A stretch of 41,187 nt of DNA. Source: Paludibacteraceae bacterium (lineage in GTDB: Bacteria > Bacteroidota > Bacteroidia > Bacteroidales > Paludibacteraceae). A program made the position numbers and the translations under genes. The stretch is from NCBI GenBank assembly GCA_024401435.1, contig JAKSLB010000030.1, positions 1 to 41,187 on the forward strand, in the 5' to 3' direction. Position 1 is the stretch's first letter. Each line of letters begins with the position of its first letter. The notes below the pieces were generated by a model. That model made no database searches. It had not been told where the DNA came from and saw nothing but the letters and a program-made list of their open reading frames with translations. This document shows, one piece after another, positions 16,250 to 26,508 of the stretch.

Positions 16250-19200
16250 TTTATTTACAACTGATTCGGATAAAGCAGGATACCGATTGAATTATATGGA
16301 AATATTCAATTGGGGTACATTCAATGGGAAAATATATAAGATTGCACCTCAGGGCAATAACTCGTTGCTTACAGGTGCCAATGCATCAGGTAAAAGCACA
16401 TTGATTGATGCTTTGCTGACATTGTTTGTCCCTTCTAAAAAAGATAGATTTTATAATCAATCGTCAGGAGTTGAGAAAAAAGGAGACAGAACAGAAGAAA
16501 CATATGTGTTGGGAAACTATGGCAACATTCTATCTGAAGGCGAAGTGACCACTAAAAGCCAACAACTTCGAGACAAAAACACATATTCAGTTATATTGGC
16601 ATCATTTGTAAATAATCGTGAAGATGTAGCTACATTATTTCAAGTTCGTTGGTTTTCTAATGGAGATTTGAAATGTTCATATGGCTTTTCATATAAACCT
16701 CTTACTATTAAAAATGATTTTTCGGAATTCAGCGGAAGCAAAGGCGAGTGGAAAAAGGTATTAGAGAAGCGATACAACACAAATGTTCCAAAAAAACAAA
16801 TAGACTTTTATGACACCATAAAAGATTATAAAGACAGAATTATTAATATTTTAGGATTACATTCTGAGAAGGCACTAACGCTTTTTAACCAAATTGTTGG
16901 AGTTAAAGTGCTAAATGATTTGGATGAATTTATTCGCAATAATATGCTTGAACAACGTGATGCAGAAAATGAATATATCCAATTAAACGAAAGTTTTTCT
17001 ACACTAATTGAAGCCCAAACGAAAATTGAAAAAGATAAAGAGCAAATTGCGCAGTTGGAACAGATAGACCAAAAAGCGAAACAATTAGAATCTATCAATT
17101 CTGCACATTACAAAATAAAAGAAACCAAAGAATATGCTGATTATTGGTTCGCTCAAAAGAGTGTTGAACTGGCTAATTCAAAATTAGTTGAATTGAATAA
17201 CAAAGTCGTAGAATTAAAAGAACAACTCGCAAAATTGAATGATGAAAAAGAGCAATTGAAACAACAAGAAAGGACTTTGTCAATAGACATAGAAAATGAC
17301 AATGTCGGTAGACAAATAAAAGATTTGGAACGAGAGATTAGAGGTCTTGAATCTACGAAACAGAATCGTCAAAGAAAACTTGAAGAATACAATAAAAAGG
17401 TGATTGTTGTTGGACTTGACAAAGATCCATCAAATGAGAAATTTAATGAAACCCGAGAAAACGCTAGAAAAGAAAAAGTCAATTGCCAATTAGAATTAGA
17501 ATCTCAAAATGAAAAAATGCGATTGGCAAAGAACAAAGCAGATTCATTGAAAGATGATATTGACGATAATATTGAAACTCTTAATATATTACAGAAAAAT
17601 AGAAACAACATCTCTGGTCGTGAAGCCGAAATTAGAGATATGATTTTGCAAGAAATCGGAGCGACACCTGCAGAAATTCCATTTATAGGTGAACTTATCA
17701 GAGTTAAAGAAGATGAAAAAGATTGGGAAAATACTATTGAAAAGATTCTGCATAATTTTGCCCTTCGTCTAATAGTTCCAGAAAAGTATTACAAGGTGGT
17801 AAACCAGTTCGTCAACTCAAACAATTTGAATGGTAGAATAGTGTACCACAAGTATTCAGAAACAGCATCATTAAGAAGTTTTCAAAAATCATCCCCCAAT
17901 TGTTTATTGACAAAAATAGAATTCAATTCAAAAAGCAAATATTCAAATTGGGTCGAGGATATTATTTCCGACAACTATAATTATGCCTGTGTTTCAAGTC
18001 TAGATGAATTTGCCAAATTTAATGAGAAGGTGGCAACAATTGAAGGTTTGATAAAGTCAACCCATAACAAGCACGAGAAAGATGACCGTCCGCACACAAA
18101 CAAGCGAGAAAACTATGTTTTAGGTTGGGATAACAAAGAAAAACTATCATCAATTCGTGAATTGGTTAAAAACTTGCAAGAACAACAGACTCAAAATTCT
18201 AAAGAAATACGCAATATAGAAGATGAAATCAAAGATATAAATAGAAAAAAAGATTGTTTTGAGTACATTTTCAATGTTTTTACAAAATATGATGATATAA
18301 ATTGGGCAGAAACAGCACGAGTAATACAAGATAAGACGGAAAAGAAAAGAGAGTTGGAAGAAACCAATGATAAGGTAAAAAAAATGGAAGAACAACTAAA
18401 AATTGTTCAAGAATCATTGTCAAAACTTGAAAACGAAACGATAAAAACAAAAGAAAGAGAAATATATCAAATTGAACAAGTTAATGTTGTTGAAGCAAAG
18501 AAAAGGCTGTCAGATAGCAACGAATTTCTTTCCAAATTTGGGACTATTGATGTGTCTACTTTTGAAACCGAAAATGTTAAATGGCTTGATGTCAATTACG
18601 AGAATATTGAATTCAAGCAAAAGGATTTTCAGAAAGATATTCTGCATCAAGAAGAAACGAACAAATTAAAAAAAGAGCAGACAGATCGTGAAGTTTCTAA
18701 CTTGATGATTAAATTCAAGACACCTTCGGACGATATTATTTCAAAATTTAAAGACTGGCGTTCTGAAGTACATAATCTACCAGAAAATATTGATTTTGTT
18801 GGTGAGTATCAAAAACTTTATGCTAGATTAAAAAACGATGATTTGGTAAAACACGAAAAGGAATTTGACAATTATTTGAAAGAAACTATTACAAATAAAG
18901 TTTCTGATTTTAGAATGTTTTTTACCAATTGGGAAAGATCAATAAAAGAAACGATCAGGTCGCTTAATGAGTCACTCAAAGAAATTGATTTCAACACTTC
19001 TCCTTCTACCTATATTCAACTTGTAAACACAAGTAAAATCAATGAAGATATAGCAGTCTTTAAGAAAGAATTGGAGAACGCCATGCCTAATTTCCACCTA
19101 AATGACACTATTGATGGCAAACGAACACATTTTGAGAACAAAATACGACCATTTATAGAACACCTTAAGGAAGAACCTTGGCGCAAAAAAGTTATGGATG

Positions 19201-19640
19201 TAAGGAATTGGTTCTCATACAAAGCCGAAGAATTTTTCAAAGAGACAAACCAAAAATACAAGACCTACGAAAGTATGGGGCAATTGTCAGGCGGAGAAAA
19301 AGCACAGCTCACTTATACGATTTTGGGTTCTGCCATTGCCTACCAGTTTGGTTTGACAAAAGATGGATTACAAGCCAATTCATTTCGTTTTATTGCTATT
19401 GATGAAGCATTTAAAGCGCAAGATGAAGACAAGGCCCGTTATCTAATATCATTATGCAAACAATTACACTTGCAACTTTTGGTTGTAACTCCAAGCGACA
19501 ACATTCATATTGTCGAAAATGACATTTCTTTTGTCCATTATGTTGAACGATTTGGCAATGAATCTCGTTTATTCAATATGCCAATCGAAATTTTTAAACA
19601 AGAACGAGAAAAAAACAATGCCAATGATAACACCAACTGA
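16233..19640 (+). CDS. jetC: Wadjet SMC-like ATPase JetC
   Basis: The 1135-residue protein is the MukB/SbcC-like motor. Walker A is GANASGKST (residues 48-56, Lys54). The ABC signature LSGGEKAQ is near residue 1018, and Walker B FIAIDEAF near 1053. Between them lie two very long charged coiled coils (about 260-470 and 650-960), with a hinge-like globular part near 480-640 (IPFIGELIRV). JetC uses ATP to extrude DNA loops and, with JetA, JetB and JetD, leads to cleavage of circular DNA. ATG at 16233 is used; ATG at 16239 is an in-frame alternative. All ATPase motifs are intact, so the motor itself appears functional. Confidence 0.93.
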   Translation: MQMQYDLFTTDSDKAGYRLNYMEIFNWGTFNGKIYKIAPQGNNSLLTGANASGKSTLIDALLTLFVPSKKDRFYNQSSGVEKKGDRTEETYVLGNYGNILSEGEVTTKSQQLRDKNTYSVILASFVNNREDVATLFQVRWFSNGDLKCSYGFSYKPLTIKNDFSEFSGSKGEWKKVLEKRYNTNVPKKQIDFYDTIKDYKDRIINILGLHSEKALTLFNQIVGVKVLNDLDEFIRNNMLEQRDAENEYIQLNESFSTLIEAQTKIEKDKEQIAQLEQIDQKAKQLESINSAHYKIKETKEYADYWFAQKSVELANSKLVELNNKVVELKEQLAKLNDEKEQLKQQERTLSIDIENDNVGRQIKDLEREIRGLESTKQNRQRKLEEYNKKVIVVGLDKDPSNEKFNETRENARKEKVNCQLELESQNEKMRLAKNKADSLKDDIDDNIETLNILQKNRNNISGREAEIRDMILQEIGATPAEIPFIGELIRVKEDEKDWENTIEKILHNFALRLIVPEKYYKVVNQFVNSNNLNGRIVYHKYSETASLRSFQKSSPNCLLTKIEFNSKSKYSNWVEDIISDNYNYACVSSLDEFAKFNEKVATIEGLIKSTHNKHEKDDRPHTNKRENYVLGWDNKEKLSSIRELVKNLQEQQTQNSKEIRNIEDEIKDINRKKDCFEYIFNVFTKYDDINWAETARVIQDKTEKKRELEETNDKVKKMEEQLKIVQESLSKLENETIKTKEREIYQIEQVNVVEAKKRLSDSNEFLSKFGTIDVSTFETENVKWLDVNYENIEFKQKDFQKDILHQEETNKLKKEQTDREVSNLMIKFKTPSDDIISKFKDWRSEVHNLPENIDFVGEYQKLYARLKNDDLVKHEKEFDNYLKETITNKVSDFRMFFTNWERSIKETIRSLNESLKEIDFNTSPSTYIQLVNTSKINEDIAVFKKELENAMPNFHLNDTIDGKRTHFENKIRPFIEHLKEEPWRKKVMDVRNWFSYKAEEFFKETNQKYKTYESMGQLSGGEKAQLTYTILGSAIAYQFGLTKDGLQANSFRFIAIDEAFKAQDEDKARYLISLCKQLHLQLLVVTPSDNIHIVENDISFVHYVERFGNESRLFNMPIEIFKQEREKNNANDNTN

Positions 19641-20761
19641 AATAAAGCAGAAAGCTGAGAATAAATATTGTTTTTATTTACAGTCGATTGTGAATAGAGA
19701 ATCTTTTTTCCCAATTGTTATTTCTGGCAACAAAAAGCCTGATGAAGATACAGTTAGGTTCGAAAAAGAATTAACCGATTTGATTAATCATTCAAAAGAG
19801 AAAAAAGAATATGGTTACACAATTGACTATCAAACCATAAAAACAAAAAAACATGGTGAGCAAGACATACCTGTTTCAATTAGTTTTCAAGCCGAATCTG
19901 ATTATTTGAAATACATACAAAAAGAAAAAGATACAGAGAAATTCAAATCGGATGTAACAAACATTATCTCGTTGTTTCCTGAATTGAAAGATTGGATTAT
20001 CAAATATCCAAAGAAGGTGATTGAAAATGATTGGAAAAGTATATTGAAGGTATGCCAATATTTTAAGAACACTCCAAATCCACAACTTTATATTCGAGAA
20101 TTACCAATACAAGTTCATACAAAATTCATTGAAAATAATAAAGGTATTCTTAAAGAGTTATTAGATATAATATTAGTAGATAACATTGATGAAAGTGAAA
20201 AGCGTTTTGAAACTCGGTTTCATCTCAAATATGATGAGCCAATTGTACGCTTAAGAATATTAGACACGTCTATTAGTGAATCGTTTTTTTCTGGTGTTGA
20301 TGATTTAAGTATTCCAATCAGCAGATTTCAGTATCTATCTTTGCCTATACAAGCGGTGTATGTCGTTGAAAACAAAATAAACATGTTGACATTTCCAAGA
20401 ATAAAAGATAGTATTGTAGTTTGGGGACATGGTTTTGGAGTGGATGTAATGAAAGATGTAGAATGGATGAAGTCAAAAAAAAATATTTTACTGGGGAGAT
20501 TTGGATGCACAGGGATTTCAAATTCTTTCAGAAATCAGAACACACTTCAAACAGGTTAAAAGTTTTCTGATGGACAGATTAACATTTGACCGTTTTTTTG
20601 AAAAAGATTCAGGTACAAAAACTAATGTAGAAAAAGATCTGGTTCTTACGCAAGATGAAAATGAAATGTTCAAATACTTAAAAGAAAACAACTTTCGATT
20701 AGAACAAGAAAAAATTCCATTTGAATACGTATTAAAACATATTCCAATTGTTTGCTGTTGA
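19618..20761 (+). pseudogene. jetD: Wadjet nuclease JetD (Toprim, DUF2220) with a one-base frameshift
   Basis: Two reading frames together encode a full JetD of about 380 residues. The first runs from ATG 19618 (overlapping jetC by 23 bases) to a stop at 20559. The second supplies the C-terminus, ending at 20761. The switch is in a run of nine A (20475-20483). With eight A the frame would read through as KKIFYWGDLDAQGFQIL. The Toprim glutamate (VVENKI, about Glu251) lies before the break and the DxD pair (GDLD, about 294 and 296) after it. The product of frame one alone would lack the metal site. This may be a true inactivating mutation, a phase-variable or slippage-rescued gene, or a sequencing error. 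JetD is the subunit that cuts DNA in Wadjet. Confidence 0.88.
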
Positions 20762-20845
20762 CATACTGATGCAAACAATGGAAGTATACGCTAACTATGG
20801 TTTCCATTTCATGGAAGATAAGCTTATTAGATCGATAACATCATC

Positions 20846-20880
20846 AAAAAAAAACGGACATCATCCCATGTCCGTTTTTT
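20846..20880. terminator. Bidirectional terminator between jetD and der
   Basis: ACGGACAT and ATGTCCGT form an 8-bp stem with a 6-base loop, flanked by an A-run on the left and a T-run on the right, so it can end both the Wadjet operon and the minus-strand era-der unit. Nothing else is seen between 20762 and 20900. Confidence 0.85.
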
Positions 20881-20900
20881 CCCTTTTATATCAACTAGAA

Positions 20901-22214
20901 TTATTTCTGTCTAATAAATATATTGATAGGAGTACCTGTGAAATTCCATTCCTCACGTAATTTGTTTTCCAAAAAGCGTTTGTATGGCTCCTTTACGTAT
21001 TGTGGTAAGTTGGCGTAAAAAACGAATGTTGGAATCTGTGTGTCTGGTATCTGACTGACATATTTAATTTTGATATACTTACCTTTGATGGATGGTGGCG
21101 GATAGTTTTCGATAATTGGTAAGAAGAATTCATTTAATTTACTAGTCGAAACCTTTCTTTTCTTATTATCATACACCTCTTTTGCCGTTTCCAACACTTT
21201 GAATATACGTTGTTTGGTTACTGCTGACGTGAAGATGATTGGAAAATCATCAAATGGGGCGAAACGTTCACGAACAGCTTTCTCCATGGTAAGAGTACTT
21301 TTAGAATCCTTGTTTGTAATCAAATCCCATTTGTTAATACAAACGACAATTCCTTTTTTGTTCTTCTGAATGAGTTGAACAATGTTCATATCTTGTGCTT
21401 CGATACCACGTGTGGCGTCAATCATCAAAATACATACATCGGAATCTTCGATGGAACGGATGGATCGAATGACAGAAAAATATTCCAAGTCTTCTGTCAC
21501 TTTCCCTTTCTTACGAATACCTGCTGTGTCTACTAAATAGAAATCAAACCCGAATTTAGAAAAACGTGTGTTGGTGCTGTCTCTGGTTGTACCCGCAATA
21601 TCTGTCACAATATATCTGTCTTCACCGATGAATGCATTGATAATCGATGACTTACCTGCGTTTGGACGACCAACTACAGCAAAACGAGGAAGATCATCTT
21701 CTTCAGTTTCTTCCACCTTCTTAGGAAGTGCTTTGAGTACCAAATCAAGTAAATCTCCCGTTCCAGAACCTGAGATAGAAGAGATATTGCTCGGATCTCC
21801 CAATCCTAGTTTGTAAAACTCGGCAGAGTAGTATTGTGCATCAATATTATCTACTTTATTACAAATCAGAATGACAGGCTTTTTATTTCTTCTAAGAATT
21901 TGTGCCACTTGTTCGTCTAAGTCTGTTACACCGCTCATAACATCCACAACGAAGAGAATAACATCAGCCTCTTCAATGGCAATTTTTACCTGTTTGCGTA
22001 TCTCTTCCTCGAAAATATCATCAGAGTTGACAACCCATCCTCCTGTATCTACGATGGAGAATTCTTGTCCGCACCATTCCACTTTACCATACTGACGGTC
22101 ACGGGTAGTTCCAGCCTCCTCGTTAACGATAGCACGACGAGTCTGTGTGAGACGATTGAATAATGTGGATTTTCCCACATTAGGTCTTCCTACTATAGCT
22201 ACTAAATTACTCAT
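20901..22214 (-). CDS. der: Ribosome biogenesis GTPase Der (EngA)
   Basis: Der has two tandem GTPase domains and a KH-like C-terminal domain and acts in maturation of the 50S ribosomal subunit. The first domain begins [15 protein letters not shown] with DTGG and NKVD motifs. The second begins [15 protein letters not shown] with DTAG and NKWD. The C-terminal part holds the GKYIKIKY strand and ends in [15 protein letters not shown] at 22212-22214 is chosen because the protein family starts at MSNLVAIVG; an upstream in-frame start adds 30 residues with no family support and overlaps the era end. 437 residues, normal length. It lies 38 bases downstream of era in the same operon. Confidence 0.97.
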   Translation of the reverse strand: MSNLVAIVGRPNVGKSTLFNRLTQTRRAIVNEEAGTTRDRQYGKVEWCGQEFSIVDTGGWVVNSDDIFEEEIRKQVKIAIEEADVILFVVDVMSGVTDLDEQVAQILRRNKKPVILICNKVDNIDAQYYSAEFYKLGLGDPSNISSISGSGTGDLLDLVLKALPKKVEETEEDDLPRFAVVGRPNAGKSSIINAFIGEDRYIVTDIAGTTRDSTNTRFSKFGFDFYLVDTAGIRKKGKVTEDLEYFSVIRSIRSIEDSDVCILMIDATRGIEAQDMNIVQLIQKNKKGIVVCINKWDLITNKDSKSTLTMEKAVRERFAPFDDFPIIFTSAVTKQRIFKVLETAKEVYDNKKRKVSTSKLNEFFLPIIENYPPPSIKGKYIKIKYVSQIPDTQIPTFVFYANLPQYVKEPYKRFLENKLREEWNFTGTPINIFIRQK

Positions 22215-22252
22215 AATACATAATCTTAGGGTTAGTGAATGGAAAAGATTTT

Positions 22253-23134
22253 TTATTCTGGTTGATAGCCAAACTCTTTCAGTTTTTTGTCTTTGTTTCG
22301 CCAATCTTTTTCAACCTTGACATATAATTCCAAGAAGACTTTTTTCTCGAAGAAAGCTTCAATGTCTTTTCTGGCTTCCGTACCAATCTTTTTCAACATT
22401 TTTCCGCCTTGACCGATGATAATGCCTTTTTGAGAATCTCTTTCCACAAAAATAACGGCGTTGATACGAATCAGTTTATTGTCTTCCTTAAATTGCTCAA
22501 TAGCAACCTCTACAGAATAAGGAATCTCTTTGTCATAATTGGTCAGAATCTTTTCCCGTATGATTTCAGTCACAAAGAAACGTGCAGGCTTGTCTGTTAA
22601 TGCATCTTTTTCAAAGAATGGAGGAGAGTCGGGTAGAAGATCCTTGATTCTTTTGAGAAGATAGTCTAAATTAAAGTTGTTTTTGGCGGAAATGGGAATG
22701 ATTTCAGCTTCTGGAAGAAGAACTTTCCATTTGTCTACCAATTCAATCAACTTAGGTTGGTCTGTCAAATCAATCTTGTTGACAACTAATATGACAGGAG
22801 CCTTTTGTTTCTTTACTTTTCCTAGAAAATCTGCATTTTTTTCTGCGTTTTCCACTACATCTGTCACATATAGAATGATATCGGCATCCGTAAGAGCACT
22901 GTTGGAGAAATTGAGCATGGACTCTTGTAGCTTGTAATTAGGCTTTAAAACACCCGGAGTGTCTGAATAGACAATCTGGAAATCTTCTCCATTGACGATT
23001 CCTAAAATTCTATGACGTGTAGTTTGCGCTTTAGAAGTGATAATAGATATCTTTTCACCAACTAAAGCGTTCATAAGTGTGGATTTTCCAACATTGGGAT
23101 TCCCCACAATATTTACGAAACCGGATTTATGCAT
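22253..23134 (-). CDS. era: Ribosome assembly GTPase Era
   Basis: Era binds the 3' end of 16S rRNA and is needed for 30S assembly. The 293 residues show G1 GNPNVGKST, switch region [13 protein letters not shown]3 DTPG, G4 NKID, and a C-terminal KH domain with [22 protein letters not shown] at 23132-23134 ([11 protein letters not shown]) matches the family start. The TTG seven codons upstream overlaps the -7 box and is rejected. First gene of the era-der operon. Confidence 0.97.
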   Translation of the reverse strand: MHKSGFVNIVGNPNVGKSTLMNALVGEKISIITSKAQTTRHRILGIVNGEDFQIVYSDTPGVLKPNYKLQESMLNFSNSALTDADIILYVTDVVENAEKNADFLGKVKKQKAPVILVVNKIDLTDQPKLIELVDKWKVLLPEAEIIPISAKNNFNLDYLLKRIKDLLPDSPPFFEKDALTDKPARFFVTEIIREKILTNYDKEIPYSVEVAIEQFKEDNKLIRINAVIFVERDSQKGIIIGQGGKMLKKIGTEARKDIEAFFEKKVFLELYVKVEKDWRNKDKKLKEFGYQPE

Positions 23135-23152
23135 TTTAATAGAAAATTTTTG

Positions 23153-23160
23153 CAAAGATA
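23153..23160 (-). promoter_or_regulatory. Putative -7 box for era-der
   Basis: Minus strand TATCTTTG fits TAnnTTTG and lies 18 bases before the era start codon. No clear -33 element. Confidence 0.45.
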
Positions 23161-23209
23161 ACGAATTTTGTTGGGTAAGGAAAAAAATGAACTTGAAAAA
23201 CTCTATATT

Positions 23210-23283
23210 GGGGATTTCTATAAATTGCTTTGTAGTGATTTTGAAGATTTTGTCAGACAGATTGCTGATTATAGAAGTCCCCC
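23210..23283. mobile_element. Short fold-back element, 74 bp, related to 9780-9978
   Basis: The ends are inverted repeats (GGGGATTTCTATAA at left; TTATAGAAGTCCCC at right). The left 55 bases match the left end of the 199-bp element at 9780 with only a few differences, including GCTTTGTAGTGATTTTGA and TTTTGTCAGACAGATTG. It looks like a deletion derivative of the same family. It sits in the gap between the divergent era and aspS genes. Confidence 0.65.
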
Positions 23284-23329
23284 ATTATAAATTCTTGCTG
23301 TATAAATATATCATTTCCTCTTTTATTTG

Positions 23330-23337
23330 TATTTTTG
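23330..23337 (+). promoter_or_regulatory. Putative -7 box for aspS
   Basis: TATTTTTG matches TAnnTTTG, 31 bases before the aspS start codon; the -33 element is not clear. Confidence 0.45.
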
Positions 23338-23368
23338 CAGTACGAATATAATAAAAAACAATATAAAA

Positions 23369-25129
23369 ATGTTCAGAACAAAAACATGTGGCGAACTCAC
23401 AATCGCAAATGTGGGTGAAGTCGTTACTTTGGCTGGTTGGGTTCAAAAATCCAGAAAAATGGGAGGTATGACCTTCGTTGATATGCGTGACCGTTATGGT
23501 ATCACTCAAGTTGTGTTTAATGAAGAGAATGATGCAGCTTTGTGTGAACAAGCCAATAAATTGGGCCGTGAATGGGTAATCCAAGTAGAGGGCGCAGTCG
23601 CTGAAAGAAGTAACAAAAACAAAAATATCGCCACGGGTGATATTGAAATCATTGCTAAAAAATTGGTTGTCTTGAATGCGTCTGAAGTTCCTCCTTTCAC
23701 TATCGAGGATAATTCAGATGGTGGTGATGACCTTAGAATGCAATACCGTTATTTGGATATTCGTCGTAACCCTGTTCGTGAGAACTTGGAATTACGTCAT
23801 AAAATTGCATTCGAAGTTCGTCGCTATTTGGATAGCCAACATTTCTTGGAAGTTGAAACTCCGGTGTTGATTAAGTCTACTCCTGAAGGTGCTCGCGATT
23901 TCGTTGTCCCTTCTCGTATGAATCCCGGACAATTCTATGCTTTACCTCAATCTCCTCAACAGTTCAAACAACTTTTGATGGTGGCTGGTATCGACCGCTA
24001 TTTCCAAATCGTTAAGTGCTTCCGTGATGAAGACCTTCGTGCTGACCGTCAACCTGAGTTTACTCAGATCGACTGTGAGATGTCTTTCATCGAACAAGAA
24101 GATGTTATCAATATGTTTGAGGGTATGATTAAACATATCTTTAAATATGTAAAAGGGGTAGAGTTTGATGGTCCATTTCCTCGTATGACTTGGCACGAAT
24201 GTATGCGCCTATATGGTTCTGATAAACCAGATATGCGCTTTGGAATGACGTTCGTTGAATTGAAAGATTTGACAGAAGGACGTAATTTCTCTGTCTTTGA
24301 TTCTGCTAAATTTGTTGTGGGTATCTGTGCGGAAGGTTGTGCAGATTACACAAGAAAACAATTGGATGGCTTGACAGAGTTCGTGAAGAAACCACAAGTG
24401 GGAGCTAAAGGTTTGGTTTATGTGAAATATGAAGCAGATGGCTCTTTGAAATCAAGTGTGGATAAATTCTATTCTCAGGATGATTTGAAAAAATGGGCTG
24501 AGCGTTTCAATGCAAAACCAGGTGATTTGATGTTGATTCTTTGTGGTGAAGATGCTGATAAGACTCGTAAGCAAATGAATGAACTTCGTTTGGAGATGGG
24601 TGAACGTTTAGGTCTTCGTGATAAAAACAAGTTCGCTCCATTATGGGTTATCGACTTCCCATTGTTTGAGTGGAGTGAGGAAGATCAACGTTTCTATGCA
24701 ATGCACCATCCATTTACAAGTCCTAAGTTGGAAGATGTTCCATATTTGGATAGCGATCCAGGACGAGTTCGTGCAAATGCATACGATTTGGCTATGAATG
24801 GAGTAGAGTTGGGTGGTGGATCGATTCGTATTCATGATTCAGAATTACAGAATAAGATGTTCCAATTACTTGGATTCACTCCTGAGAAAGCAATGGATCA
24901 ATTCGGTTGCTTAATCAATGCGTTTAAGTTCGGTGCACCTCCTCATGGTGGTTTGGCATTCGGTTTGGATCGTGTCGTTTCTATGTTAGCTGGATTGGAT
25001 TCTATTCGCGACTGTATCGCATTCCCTAAAAATAATGCAGGTCGTGACGTGATGATCGATTCTCCTTCTGCTATTGACGATCAACAATTGAAAGAATTGT
25101 GTTTGGAAGTTAAGAATGTGGTGAAATAA
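23369..25129 (+). CDS. aspS: Aspartyl-tRNA synthetase
   Basis: This is a class IIb synthetase that charges tRNA-Asp in the cytoplasm. The 586 residues begin with an OB-fold anticodon-binding domain ([28 protein letters not shown]). Class II motifs follow: [25 protein letters not shown], then [16 protein letters not shown] (motif 2), and [15 protein letters not shown] (motif 3). The bacterial GAD insertion lies between motifs 2 and 3 (about 290-420). ATG at 23369 ([10 protein letters not shown]) is chosen because this is the family start; the upstream TTG in frame would overlap the promoter. Monocistronic, ended by a strong terminator. Confidence 0.98.
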   Translation: MFRTKTCGELTIANVGEVVTLAGWVQKSRKMGGMTFVDMRDRYGITQVVFNEENDAALCEQANKLGREWVIQVEGAVAERSNKNKNIATGDIEIIAKKLVVLNASEVPPFTIEDNSDGGDDLRMQYRYLDIRRNPVRENLELRHKIAFEVRRYLDSQHFLEVETPVLIKSTPEGARDFVVPSRMNPGQFYALPQSPQQFKQLLMVAGIDRYFQIVKCFRDEDLRADRQPEFTQIDCEMSFIEQEDVINMFEGMIKHIFKYVKGVEFDGPFPRMTWHECMRLYGSDKPDMRFGMTFVELKDLTEGRNFSVFDSAKFVVGICAEGCADYTRKQLDGLTEFVKKPQVGAKGLVYVKYEADGSLKSSVDKFYSQDDLKKWAERFNAKPGDLMLILCGEDADKTRKQMNELRLEMGERLGLRDKNKFAPLWVIDFPLFEWSEEDQRFYAMHHPFTSPKLEDVPYLDSDPGRVRANAYDLAMNGVELGGGSIRIHDSELQNKMFQLLGFTPEKAMDQFGCLINAFKFGAPPHGGLAFGLDRVVSMLAGLDSIRDCIAFPKNNAGRDVMIDSPSAIDDQQLKELCLEVKNVVK

Positions 25130-25149
25130 TTTACATTATATGAGTGAAA

Positions 25150-25180
25150 GGGATGTGTTGGAATGGCACATCCCTTTTTT
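25150..25180 (+). terminator. Terminator after aspS
   Basis: GGGATGTG and CACATCCC form an 8-bp stem with a 9-base loop followed by seven T. The rest of the gap to 25460 is very AT-rich and shows no gene. Confidence 0.9.
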
Positions 25181-25468
25181 ATTTTTAGAGGACATGATTA
25201 GTTCAAAATAACCGTTACAGTTTTTATACTTGAATTTTATTATTTGGACACCAATAATTGATTTGTCCGAAACTTAAAAAAAATCTGTGCAAGAAGTTGA
25301 AACACGCTCGTGGAATTTCTCGTGGTTTTATAATTGATATTCTTTACTTTAATATTTATATTGAATATGTGCTAATTTATGTTGTTGATTAATAGGTGCT
25401 TATGGATTAGTTGTTGAAAAATGAAGAAAAAACTTCATGATAATTTTGTATTATTAAAATAAATGGTA

Positions 25469-25485
25469 ACTTTGCAGTACAAAGT
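25469..25485. promoter_or_regulatory. Operator-like inverted repeat at the promoter of the creD locus
   Basis: ACTTTG, five bases, CAAAGT. The left half overlaps a TAACTTTG -7 box (25467-25474), so a bound protein would block transcription. It partly overlaps the perfect palindrome AAAGTACTTT (25481-25490). The same inverted repeat with the same spacing precedes creD at 26491. The winged-helix protein encoded between the two sites is the obvious candidate binder. Confidence 0.6.
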
Positions 25486-25507
25486 ACTTTTAAAGTGTAA
25501 TAGAAAT

Positions 25508-26110
25508 ATGGAAAACAAAGAAGTAATAAATACATTATCAGAAATTAGAAATATGATGGCAAAGTCCACAAAGGTATTGTCTTTGAGTGGAATATCATCT
25601 ATTGTTGTCGGATGTTTTGCTTTGGTGGCATCTTTTATTGCTAATATGATTATCAATAATGAATGGCCACATTATTATAAGGTGAGAGTCTTAATGATAA
25701 TGTCGGTTGTTTTGTTTCTGTTGTGTTTTGGTACTGTATTGTTTTTTTCAAAAAGAAAAGCAGAAAAGAGTGGAATGGTATTTAAATTTAATCAGACAGT
25801 AAAGAAGATGCTTTGGAACTTCTTTTTACCACTGATGATTGGCGGTATCGTTTGTGTGGGTTTGATCTATCAAGGGCATTATGGGTTGACCTCTTCATTT
25901 ATGTTGCTTTTTTATGGATTAGCGTTGATCAATCTTTCAAATTATACATTCTCGAATATTAAATATTTGGGTTATATTCAATTGATACTTGGTATTATAG
26001 ATTTTTTGATGATTAAATATTCCCTTTTATTTTGGGCATTGGGATTTGGTATCAGTCATATAGCATATGGTATCTTTTTCTATTGTTACATTGAAAAGAA
26101 AAATGAGTGA
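25508..26110 (+). CDS. Six-helix membrane protein of the creD locus
   Basis: The 200 residues hold six hydrophobic helices (about 22-49, 58-80, 104-121, 127-146, 152-168, 171-194) with a short cytoplasmic N-terminus (KEVINTLSEIRNMMAKST) and a charged loop near residues 81-100. I do not recognise a named family, but membrane proteins of this size commonly precede the winged-helix regulator and creD in Bacteroidota. ATG at 25508 is preferred; a longer frame from 25463 runs through the operator. The regulator gene follows after 55 bases. Confidence 0.7.
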   Translation: MENKEVINTLSEIRNMMAKSTKVLSLSGISSIVVGCFALVASFIANMIINNEWPHYYKVRVLMIMSVVLFLLCFGTVLFFSKRKAEKSGMVFKFNQTVKKMLWNFFLPLMIGGIVCVGLIYQGHYGLTSSFMLLFYGLALINLSNYTFSNIKYLGYIQLILGIIDFLMIKYSLLFWALGFGISHIAYGIFFYCYIEKKNE

Positions 26111-26165
26111 ATATTAATGAATTAACTATTATTGAGATAGTTACAATTAAGTAAATGATTCTATA

Positions 26166-26468
26166 ATGGAAATCGATTTAAAAAATATAAATAAGGCGTT
26201 CGAAAGCAAGGTTCGTTTGGGCATCATGTCTGCATTGATGGTGAACGAAGAGTTGGATTTCTCCACTTTGAAGTCACTCATGGAACTTACGGATGGTAAT
26301 TTGGCCAGCCATACGAGAAGTTTGGAGGAGATGGGGTACATCGAATCGAAAAAGCAATTTATTGGACGTAAACCTAATACCACTTTCCACATTACAGAAA
26401 ATGGTCGTAAGGCTTTTACCGAACATTTAAATGCTTTAGAACAGTTCTTAAAAATATCAATGAAATAA
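26166..26468 (+). CDS. Winged-helix transcriptional regulator
   Basis: The 100-residue protein is one winged helix-turn-helix domain of the MarR/ArsR-like type: NKAFESKVRLGIMSALMVNEELDFSTLKSLMELTDGNLASHTRSLEEMGYI is helices 1-3, KQFIGRKPNTTFHIT is the wing, and the C-terminal helix probably dimerises. There is no metal- or ligand-binding domain. It probably represses the two flanking transcription units through the shared inverted repeats. It lies between the membrane protein gene and creD, with creD starting 59 bases downstream. Confidence 0.85.
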   Translation: MEIDLKNINKAFESKVRLGIMSALMVNEELDFSTLKSLMELTDGNLASHTRSLEEMGYIESKKQFIGRKPNTTFHITENGRKAFTEHLNALEQFLKISMK

Positions 26469-26489
26469 TAAAAATTTTTTTTAACCACA

Positions 26490-26508
26490 TACTTTGAATT
26501 TCAAAGTA
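26490..26508. promoter_or_regulatory. Operator-like inverted repeat upstream of creD
   Basis: TACTTTGAA, one base, TTCAAAGTA is a perfect 19-bp inverted repeat. Its core, ACTTTG-N5-CAAAGT, equals the one at 25469. It also partly overlaps the palindrome AAAGTACTTT (26503-26512) and ends 19 bases before the creD start codon. Probable binding site of the upstream regulator. Confidence 0.65.

Noticed and set aside
19510-19617. Upstream extension of jetD
   Set aside because: It lies entirely inside the jetC C-terminus; ATG at 19618 gives the usual short overlap and a JetD-like start.
22215-22304. 30-residue extension of Der
   Set aside because: It overlaps the era 3' end and has no counterpart in the Der family.
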